From an uncultured Aliterella sp. (GTDB taxonomy: Bacteria; Cyanobacteriota; Cyanobacteriia; Cyanobacteriales; Chroococcidiopsidaceae), in NCBI GenBank assembly GCA_905479905.1, contig CAJQOK010000095.1, positions 1 to 5,479 of the forward strand: 5,479 nucleotides of DNA, read 5' to 3'. The notes beneath the pieces were generated by a model. That model was not told where the DNA came from. It did not search any database and was given only the letters and a program-made list of their open reading frames with translations. Position numbers and translations under genes: made by a program. How positions within the stretch are numbered: position 1 is the first letter of the stretch; each line of letters starts with the position of its first letter. This document shows positions 1 to 4,927 of the stretch, piece after piece.

Positions 1-123
1 TGTGCAATTACAGTAGGTTAGTAAAGCTGCGGAGTAAGCCTTAAAATGTATTAATCGCTTAGTCAAGTAAACCTCTTAAGTGAATATGTTAAGTAAGTAG
101 TATTTGTCATAATTGGAGTTATT
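1..123 (+). promoter_or_regulatory. AT-rich leader upstream of the ATPase-STAS-PIN operon
   Basis: This non-coding stretch must hold the operon promoter unless transcription enters from beyond the left edge. I see no convincing -35/-10 pair. TAGTAT at 98-103 is a poor -10 candidate, and CATAAT at 108-113 lies too close to the ribosome binding site. The hexamer TTAAGT occurs at 76-81 and 89-94, 13 bases apart, with related AAGTAA at 65-70 and 91-96. These repeats could be an operator, but they may be chance in AT-rich DNA. GGAG at 115-118 is the ribosome binding site for the TTG start. Confidence 0.3.
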
Positions 124-1035
124 TTGTTGCTACAGACTAAAAACTATCCAAACTTAATTCTTTATATATCAAGAATTGGCGATACTTCTTATGATTTTAA
201 TAGGTTATTTAAACTTAAAAATGAAATTGAGCAGCTTCCCCAAACTTGTTTAAATATTAAAGTAAATTTTCATTACTGTGACTTTTTAGGACACTGGGCT
301 GTCGCTTTCTTGGGGGGATTATTTCGTCTTATTAAAGCTCGTGGTGGTTCTGTAACTTTTGATTGGGGTACACTTTCGCCCAAAATTCACATGAACTTGG
401 CTCAAAACGGTTTTCTACATAATTTCGGTTATGCCTGTAAACCTTGGCACGGCAATTCCATACCTTACCAAAATGATTTTCAGCAAGACCTGACCTCTAT
501 TACAAAGTACCTCAAATATGATTGGTTGGGGAAAGGTTGGGTCAATATCAGTCCAAGATTACAAGATTTAATCATAGGGCGAGTGTTGGAAATATACCTT
601 AATGCTTTTGATCATAGTCAATCTGACATAGGGGTGTTTAGTTGTGGGCAGCATTACCCAAACATTGGCATTCTTCATTTAACAGTCGTTGATTTTGGTA
701 TTGGCATCCCTACTAGAGTTCGCTCTTTACCTCAGAATTTGAACAAAACTACCGAAGAAGCCCTACAGTGGGCATTTAAACCTGGTAATAGCACTAAGCA
801 AGGTAGTGTTAGTTGTGGTGCTGGTTTAGACCTACTACAAGACTTCGTCACAAAAAATCAGGGAGAACTTACAATTTTCAGTAATGACGGATATGTCAAT
901 ATAAGCGATAATATTATATATGAGAACAGACGTACTAGCTTTTGTGGAACTTTGGTTAATATTGCACTTAAATGTGATGAATCCTACTACTGTCTAGCTT
1001 CTGAGGCTCACCAACTTCAAAAGCGGTTATTTTAG
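124..1035 (+). CDS. STAS-like / GHKL ATPase (HATPase_c) fusion protein
   Basis: This is a 303-aa soluble protein. The C-terminal half has the GHKL ATP-binding signature: an N-box around residues 155-165 (E156, N160, then DHS), a G1 box at 188-195 (VVDFGIGIP, D190), a G2 region at 221-238 (GNST, then CGAGLDLL) and a closing GTLVNI strand near 275-280. Residues about 40-97 resemble a STAS/MlaB-like fold (FLGGLFRLIKARGG, then NGF). There is no dimerisation/phospho-acceptor helix of a histidine kinase, so the closest analogy is an anti-sigma-type kinase or ATPase. An in-frame TAA at 94-96 and no ATG in between force a TTG start, at 124 or the adjacent TTG at 127, behind GGAG at 115-118. It is the first gene of a three-gene operon, 21 bases before the STAS-like gene. 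Its target is unknown. I infer that it senses or controls the downstream partner and nuclease through ATP. Confidence 0.85.
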   Translation: MLLQTKNYPNLILYISRIGDTSYDFNRLFKLKNEIEQLPQTCLNIKVNFHYCDFLGHWAVAFLGGLFRLIKARGGSVTFDWGTLSPKIHMNLAQNGFLHNFGYACKPWHGNSIPYQNDFQQDLTSITKYLKYDWLGKGWVNISPRLQDLIIGRVLEIYLNAFDHSQSDIGVFSCGQHYPNIGILHLTVVDFGIGIPTRVRSLPQNLNKTTEEALQWAFKPGNSTKQGSVSCGAGLDLLQDFVTKNQGELTIFSNDGYVNISDNIIYENRRTSFCGTLVNIALKCDESYYCLASEAHQLQKRLF

Positions 1036-1043
1036 CAAAGATA

Positions 1044-1050
1044 AGGAGGT
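1044..1050 (+). promoter_or_regulatory. Very strong Shine-Dalgarno before the STAS-like gene
   Basis: AAGGAGGT, six bases before the ATG at 1057, is nearly a perfect complement of the 16S rRNA tail. It is far stronger than the signals before the first and third genes. This suggests the small STAS-like protein is made in excess over its neighbours, as expected for a titrating partner or antagonist. Confidence 0.8.
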
Positions 1051-1056
1051 AGAGAA

Positions 1057-1404
1057 ATGGCATTCAAAGTTTTTGATATTGTAGGGGAATACGCCATTAC
1101 TGCTGATAGTGGACAGAAAATCTATAAAGAGATTCATCCAGCTTTAATTGCTGGCAAGGCTGTAGAGTTAGATTTCACGGGGGTTAAAGTATTTGCATCT
1201 CCATTCTTCAACTTTGCTGTAGGTCAACTGTTAAAGGATATTGCAGCAGATAGACTTAATCAATTGCTTGAATTTACTGAACTCAGTTCTGATGGGTATA
1301 ATATACTTGAGCGCATAGTTGCCAACGCCAAACAATACTACTCCGATGAGCGATTTCGTAATGCGGTTGATACTGTAGTAGCAGAGCAAGCTGCCAGTTT
1401 TTAA
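1057..1404 (+). CDS. STAS-like domain protein (DUF4325 type)
   Basis: This is a 115-aa soluble, single-domain protein. The core matches the DUF4325/STAS-like pattern: a glycine and tyrosine lead-in (G19, Y23), an 'I...L..GK.V.LDF' strand at residues 26-40, then 'GVKVFASPFFNFAVGQLL' at 42-59. Aligned by eye with SpoIIAA/RsbV, S48 falls where the phosphorylated serine of anti-sigma antagonists lies. That alignment is mine and not certain. DUF4325 proteins are known as STAS-like domains of unknown function. Lying directly after an ATPase with its own STAS-like region, it is a likely binding partner, perhaps a phosphorylation substrate, of that ATPase. The start is set by the strong AAGGAGGT. The next gene begins 3 bases after its stop, so the two are translationally coupled. 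No sigma factor gene is present. Confidence 0.85.
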   Translation: MAFKVFDIVGEYAITADSGQKIYKEIHPALIAGKAVELDFTGVKVFASPFFNFAVGQLLKDIAADRLNQLLEFTELSSDGYNILERIVANAKQYYSDERFRNAVDTVVAEQAASF

Positions 1405-1407
1405 GCT

Positions 1408-2052
1408 ATGGTCGTTAATCTTAACATTCAAGCTGAGATCATAAATATAATCACCGATACTCCACGACAGGACGACATTTTTTTTGTAGATACTAATATC
1501 TGGTTTTGGCAGACTTATACAAATGCTATGTCTACTATGTCTAGTAGTCAGCGATTTATTCCCAATGATTATATCCAATATATAGAGCAAGCTCTTGTAA
1601 ATGGAGCAACTTTAACTTACTCTGGGTTAATTTTAGCTGAACTTGCTCATATTATTGAACAGGCTGAATATAAGATTTATATTCAGTCTCGTGGACTTGA
1701 CAAGAACTCACTGCCACTCAAGGAATACCGTCATAATTATCCAAACGAACGCCTAAACGTTGTTGCCGAAGTTCAATTATCCTGGAGTCAAGTCAAGGCA
1801 CTTGCTATACCTGTTGAGTTAACAGTAGATGATACAACAACTGATGCTGCACTAAAACGATTTCAAAATCAAGCCGTTGATGGATACGATCTTTTGCTCC
1901 TCGAATCTATTAGCAAAGCAGAAGCAGGCAAAGTTAAGATTATTACTCATGATATGGACTATGCTGTCGTTCCAGATGTTCAGGTATTTACAAGAAACAA
2001 TCATGTTATCCAAGCAGCTAATAGACAACAAAAATTAGTTATGAATAGATAG
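1408..2052 (+). CDS. PIN-domain nuclease, probable effector of the operon
   Basis: This is a 214-aa soluble protein with the PIN-fold acidic residues: D28 in VDTNIW, E78 in LAELAH, D158/D161 in the DGYD segment before helix LLLLESISKAEAG, and D182/D184 in ITHDMDY. PIN domains are metal-dependent RNases, typical of VapC toxins and rRNA/tRNA-processing enzymes. At 214 aa it is longer than a classic VapC (about 130-140 aa), with an extended insertion around residues 85-145 between the second and third acidic positions. The ATG at 1408 lies 3 bases after the STAS-like stop and has no clear Shine-Dalgarno, so translation probably depends on terminating ribosomes. No VapB-like antitoxin is adjacent. 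I infer that the ATPase/STAS pair takes that control role. A housekeeping RNA-processing function is the main alternative. Confidence 0.85.
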   Translation: MVVNLNIQAEIINIITDTPRQDDIFFVDTNIWFWQTYTNAMSTMSSSQRFIPNDYIQYIEQALVNGATLTYSGLILAELAHIIEQAEYKIYIQSRGLDKNSLPLKEYRHNYPNERLNVVAEVQLSWSQVKALAIPVELTVDDTTTDAALKRFQNQAVDGYDLLLLESISKAEAGKVKIITHDMDYAVVPDVQVFTRNNHVIQAANRQQKLVMNR

Positions 2053-2072
2053 ATATAAACATATTTTTCGTA

Positions 2073-2106
2073 CTAGGTTTATCTGGTTTGATTAATGCAA
2101 ATCTAG
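2073..2106 (+). terminator. Weak stem-loop after the PIN gene
   Basis: CTAGGTTT (2073-2080) can pair with AAATCTAG (2099-2106), an 8-bp stem with one G-U pair and an 18-base loop, starting 20 bases after the stop of the operon. There is no T-tract after it, so this is at best a weak or factor-dependent 3' end and may be chance. Confidence 0.2.
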
Positions 2107-2237
2107 GGTAACTAACTTAATTGATTGTCAAATAAGAATAAATTTCGTGATCCTTACTTCTGTTTTCAACTTGCAGCATATTAATCTACCAAAAAGTATT
2201 TGAGTAGTTGTCAATTAGCTATTTATAATTAATTTTG

Positions 2238-2471
2238 TTATAGTTGTGCCTCGCAGTTAGCTAAATTTTTCACTATGCTGAAAGCTAACTTAATCCAGCT
2301 TAAATTAATACTCCAACTCCCCTGAGCAATCCACTCCAACCCTGCCTTAAGTGCGGCTTTAGCACTGTAGTAGATTTTGCGCTCCTCAAACACTGCTCCA
2401 CCGAGGCTGATTAGCCGGAACTGCCAGCAGTAGGCTTGGGTGTGGAATATTATCAGATTAGTATTACAACC
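2238..2471 (-). pseudogene. Remnant of a small conserved-looking protein gene
   Basis: On the minus strand a frame is open from after a TGA at 2472-2474 to a TAA at 2238-2240, 77 codons. It has no ATG, GTG or TTG before the middle; the first possible start is CTG at 2454-2456, and a GTG lies at 2391-2393. The stretch at about 2316-2447 looks coding: it has a balanced composition (WQFRLISLGGAVFEERK, then YYSAKAALKAGLEWIAQG), with an aromatic strand followed by an amphipathic helix. It is more GC-rich than its surroundings. The style recalls small cyanobacterial hypothetical proteins of about 70-80 aa, from memory only, and I cannot name a family. The tail after about 2313 may not be native, since an inverted repeat (2255-2290) lies in it. 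A short gene with an unusual start is possible, but a truncated relic is more likely. Confidence 0.45.
2255..2290. repeat. 8-bp perfect inverted repeat, 20-base loop
   Basis: AGTTAGCT (2255-2262) and AGCTAACT (2283-2290) are exact reverse complements. The loop contains an A/T run (aaattttt). The repeat lies at the 3' end of the minus-strand remnant and could be its old terminator, or chance in AT-rich sequence. Confidence 0.35.
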
Positions 2472-2514
2472 TCACTTATTGGGTAGCCTATAAATGCTGA
2501 GAAGAAACTTATGT

Positions 2515-2625
2515 ATTAGCGTTATCCTAACCCTGTTACTAGAGGTCGATACTCAATGCCTCAAATTAATAGTGTAGTTAAGCAGATTAATTAACAACTT
2601 TTTTACAATGCTTACTAACGCTAAT
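2515..2625. repeat. 10-bp perfect inverted repeat 91 bases apart, beside the kinase stop
   Basis: ATTAGCGTTA (2515-2524) and TAACGCTAAT (2616-2625) are exact reverse complements bounding 111 bp, ending 4 bases before the kinase stop codon. They could be terminal repeats of a small non-autonomous element or form a long-range stem. I see no clear flanking target duplication. In an AT-rich gap of this size a 10-bp match by chance is not improbable. Confidence 0.3.
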
Positions 2626-2629
2626 TAGT

Positions 2630-3700
2630 TCAACCAAATTTGGCTTCAAACTGCTTCCATACTTCAAACAAATGCGGCCATCTTTTATCTAAAGACTCGT
2701 TTGACACTTGAGAATCATAATGGTTAATCAGAAATTCAATTTGGGTATAGCTTGTTTCACATTTTTCTTTAATAAGCTCAAGTAGAAATGCTATCACTTC
2801 ATCTATAGTAGGTCGGCTTGTTGGATTAACACATATCATTTTCTCGATAAAAGTTAATACCTTTGAGTCAAGCTGAGACAAAAAATTGTCAATCTTGCAT
2901 CCTTGACTAACCCATTTCTGCCACGCATCTTTTCTTGTCCATTTTTTGCTATTATCGTTTTTTTGATATGGCCAGAAGTCTTGCAACTTGATCCCAACTG
3001 GATGGTATCCATCTGTCATTAACTCATATAAAATCACACCAATTGCAAAGATATCAGTAGATGACGATAAATCTGTTTTACTCCATTGCTCTGGAGCCAT
3101 ATATGGTCGATTACCATCAAAAATACCAAGTTCTGATGATGCATTTGCTAGACCAAAGTCAGCAATCAGTGCAAAGTTATAGATATCAATATTAGGTAAA
3201 TTTCGATATTCTTCCGTCATCTTCCTTAAGAATATATTTGATGGTTTTAAGTCCTGATGTACGATTAATCCCTTTTTGTAGCAATGTCTTAACCCCACAC
3301 ATATGTAGACCATAATAGATAACTTTTGAAGCTGGCTTACTCCCCCTTGCTTTAATAACTTATCTAAGTCATTACCCCAATAACGAAACAAAGCTACAGG
3401 CACCCCCATTACTTCTTTAAAGTCGAATGCCCAATGGACGAACATATGATCATAAGTCAATTGTTTTTTAAGTTCATTGACAAATCGTTTAACAGTTTCT
3501 TCAGGTGAACAATTGGCTAGTTGCTTGGGAATTTTTGCACATACGAATCTTGGTGTAACACTTTCCCCTTGATCAAAGATATAGATTTCGCCCCATCTGC
3601 CGCTAGTTAGAGAAACACATTCCCCATTATCTCCTAGAAAAGCCTCTAGTATCAATTTTTTCGTTCGCTCATCAAGAGAATAAAAATTAACTTCACTCAT
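2630..3700 (-). CDS. Solo serine/threonine protein kinase (Hanks type, non-RD)
   Basis: This is a 356-aa cytosolic eukaryotic-like kinase with no membrane segment, PASTA or WD repeats. Motifs in order are a degenerate glycine loop at 33-40 (SGRWGEIY), the ATP-binding lysine K56 (CAKIP), the alpha-C glutamate E76, the catalytic loop HQDLKPSN at 148-155 (D150, K152, N155), DFG at 181-183, MAPEQ at 201-205, alpha-F D216 and subdomain XI R296. All catalytic residues are present. HRD is HQD, so it is a non-RD kinase, probably not switched on by classic activation-loop phosphorylation. The tail at 311-356 is specific to this protein and rich in tryptophan and phenylalanine. The start is firm: an in-frame TGA abuts the ATG (3701-3703), although no good Shine-Dalgarno is seen. 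It converges on the PIN operon and has its own transcription unit. Its substrate is unknown; phage-triggered kinases of the Stk2 kind are one precedent. Confidence 0.9.
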   Translation of the reverse strand: MSEVNFYSLDERTKKLILEAFLGDNGECVSLTSGRWGEIYIFDQGESVTPRFVCAKIPKQLANCSPEETVKRFVNELKKQLTYDHMFVHWAFDFKEVMGVPVALFRYWGNDLDKLLKQGGVSQLQKLSIMVYICVGLRHCYKKGLIVHQDLKPSNIFLRKMTEEYRNLPNIDIYNFALIADFGLANASSELGIFDGNRPYMAPEQWSKTDLSSSTDIFAIGVILYELMTDGYHPVGIKLQDFWPYQKNDNSKKWTRKDAWQKWVSQGCKIDNFLSQLDSKVLTFIEKMICVNPTSRPTIDEVIAFLLELIKEKCETSYTQIEFLINHYDSQVSNESLDKRWPHLFEVWKQFEAKFG

Positions 3701-3815
3701 TCAATGTTTACCAATATTTTTTGTACATACGATTCAGCATCTAACATTTACATTTATTTATCTTAAATAAACTGACTATATAAAATTTTCTCCATAATAA
3801 CCTCAGTTAGCATCT
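3701..3815 (-). promoter_or_regulatory. AT-rich spacer holding the kinase promoter region
   Basis: This 115-bp gap follows the endonuclease gene and precedes the kinase gene on the same strand. A perfect 8-bp inverted repeat with a 3-base loop lies at 3753-3771 (TTTATTTA, TCT, TAAATAAA). TATAGT on the minus strand (3775-3780) is a possible -10 element without a recognisable -35. The hairpin could be an operator or part of the kinase leader. It is too AT-rich for a good intrinsic terminator. Confidence 0.35.
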
Positions 3816-4535
3816 TTACCTCAAAACCTTCAACTTCTGCCCCAAGACAAAATTAACCAATCGCTGACCACTGAGCAAACTTATCTGATACTCCCGCAGC
3901 AATTTCTTCGCTAATTCTCCAGTTTTGCCGCTATGGATAAAGAACCCTCCATAGGCTTTCTCCTGTTGGATAACCTGGTTAAAATCATGAATGTGCTTAA
4001 GGTTAATATAGCCGCGATAACGCTTTGCCTGGATTAAATAAAGCCTTCCAGCGATGGTTACGCGCCCGTCTATCCCACCGTCTCTTGTATAGCGAAAGTT
4101 GCGCTCGATTTTCCACCCTTGGTTTTGACAACAGGTAAGCAGTAACTCTTCAAAGGCATAAGGGTTCATTCTGCGAAGAATAGCGAGTGCCTCCGGTAGT
4201 TGAACAACAGTTATGCGATCTCGTAAACGCTTAAGTACAGAATCAGCAAGTCGAATATACTGCTGATGCCTATTACTGGTCTGGCGAACCCTCGTTGAAG
4301 TTGGTTGCCTAAGTGTAACTACTCTACGAGGTGGGGCTGATAATGCAGGAGGTGCAGCATTAGTAGACTGCGCCGAATTGCGCTCTTGAATTTTTGGGGG
4401 CGTAAGCGATGGCGGCTCTTGATGTCGGTTTTGTTGCCGACGCTTGCGACCGAAAACTAAACCGCCAAGTATTGCGATCGCCCAAGCTACCAAAATCAGG
4501 CAACCAAGCCCAAATAGGAAACCCAAAATCTCCAT
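3816..4535 (-). CDS. Membrane-anchored Mrr-type restriction endonuclease-like protein
   Basis: This is a 239-aa protein. Residues about 4-28 form one hydrophobic membrane segment followed by a basic stop (GRKRRQQ), so the rest is predicted to face the cytoplasm. A low-complexity Pro/Ser/Thr/Arg-rich linker spans 40-90. The C-terminal half is an Mrr_cat-like PD-(D/E)XK nuclease: FEELLLTCCQNQGW at 128-141, DGGIDG at 152-157 with D156, and LIQAKRY at 167-173 with Q169 and K171. It ends with the family's 'GFFIHSGKTGELAKKL' strand and helix at 197-212. The key residues are intact, so cleavage of DNA is plausible, but such proteins may serve modified-DNA restriction or DNA housekeeping. The ATG overlaps the upstream stop by one base (TAATG) and has a strong GGAGG at 4541-4545. 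It therefore belongs to the unit coming from the right. One HIP1 site (4474-4481) lies in the coding region. Confidence 0.88.
   Translation of the reverse strand: MEILGFLFGLGCLILVAWAIAILGGLVFGRKRRQQNRHQEPPSLTPPKIQERNSAQSTNAAPPALSAPPRRVVTLRQPTSTRVRQTSNRHQQYIRLADSVLKRLRDRITVVQLPEALAILRRMNPYAFEELLLTCCQNQGWKIERNFRYTRDGGIDGRVTIAGRLYLIQAKRYRGYINLKHIHDFNQVIQQEKAYGGFFIHSGKTGELAKKLLREYQISLLSGQRLVNFVLGQKLKVLR
4474..4481. repeat. HIP1 octamer GCGATCGC
   Basis: This is an exact copy of the highly iterated palindrome abundant in many cyanobacterial chromosomes. It lies inside the membrane-anchored endonuclease gene and supports a resident chromosomal origin for this part of the window. Confidence 0.9.
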
Positions 4536-4927
4536 TACTGCCTCCCCGTCAACTTATCCCACAACACCTGCGGCAACAGCACAGTCTTTTTTGTTTCTAA
4601 AGCCATTACCCGTAGATTGTGGCAAACACCGTTTGCCTTGGGGCAAGCGACAGCAACGGGCATCCCCATAAATGCGATCGCACAATAGAAAACTACCAAC
4701 GGTGTCCACACAAAATAAAAGAACGTAGTCCGGTTGGATGCTTTGTGTAAGTTACCAACCGTCCACTTCAGCCACATTTGCCACCGCTCCATCTTGGCTT
4801 TGTCCAAGCGTTGCTCCTGGACGATCGCTTTGGCACGTTCCCTCAATTTGTAATTGTTTAACTCAATTAGCTGCCGATCTGCTGTAGCAATAACAGTAAT
4901 ACGTTGACTAATACACTCGTCAATCAA
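4535..4927 (-). CDS. Membrane-anchored C-terminal part, probably the end of a frameshifted gene
   Basis: Read alone this is 130 aa from a TTG at 4925-4927 that has no ribosome binding site and overlaps the upstream stop. It has an amphipathic, charged N-terminal region (about 20-60, a possible coiled coil: LNNYKLRERAKAIVQEQ), then one strong membrane segment at about 68-95 and a short tail. The same frame stays open 27 codons further upstream, to a TAA at 5009-5011. That extra stretch looks coding (GDFFGKLSGAVE, then SEAFAWLIDECISQ). I therefore think the real protein continues from the gene on the right after a one-base shift, and that the TTG is not the true start. The stop overlaps the endonuclease ATG by one base. 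No family was recognised. Confidence 0.6.
   Translation of the reverse strand: MIDECISQRITVIATADRQLIELNNYKLRERAKAIVQEQRLDKAKMERWQMWLKWTVGNLHKASNRTTFFYFVWTPLVVFYCAIAFMGMPVAVACPKANGVCHNLRVMALETKKTVLLPQVLWDKLTGRQ
4674..4681. repeat. HIP1 octamer GCGATCGC
   Basis: This is the second exact HIP1 copy, 200 bases from the first, inside the membrane-segment part of the frameshifted gene. Confidence 0.9.

Larger units (their letters stand above)
2053..2629. other. 577-bp gap between convergent genes, no intact gene
   Basis: The gap separates the 3' end of the + strand operon from the 3' end of the kinase gene. Most of it is very AT-rich. In the middle, about 2311-2447 is clearly richer in G and C and reads as a protein remnant on the minus strand (separate entry). 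It also holds three inverted repeats: 2073-2106, 2255-2290 and 2515-2625. No transposase, tRNA or strong terminator is visible. It looks like an old junction or insertion scar between separately acquired modules. Confidence 0.6.

Noticed and set aside
124..1035. Sensor histidine kinase
   Set aside because: The ATP-binding boxes are present, but there is no H-box dimerisation helix, no sensor or membrane part and no response regulator nearby. An anti-sigma-like or stand-alone GHKL ATPase fits better.
1231..1590. 119-codon minus-strand frame across the STAS-like and PIN genes
   Set aside because: It lies antisense to two genes with clear domain motifs, resembles no family and has no sensible start signal.
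1057..2052. Classical VapBC toxin-antitoxin pair
   Set aside because: The small gene before the PIN gene is STAS-like, not a DNA-binding VapB-type antitoxin, and the PIN protein is too long for VapC.
2494..2577. Short + strand frame starting MLRRNLCISVILTLLLEV
   Set aside because: Only 27 codons, with no ribosome binding site. The hydrophobic run is expected by chance in AT-rich sequence.
2988..3182. 64-codon + strand frame inside the kinase gene
   Set aside because: It is antisense to the conserved kinase motifs (DFG, MAPEQ), so it is a shadow frame.
4409..4671. Two + strand frames of 63 and 75 codons opposite the endonuclease start region
   Set aside because: Pro/Ser/Gln-rich translations antisense to the membrane segments and the overlap of the minus-strand genes. 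No ribosome binding site and no recognisable fold.
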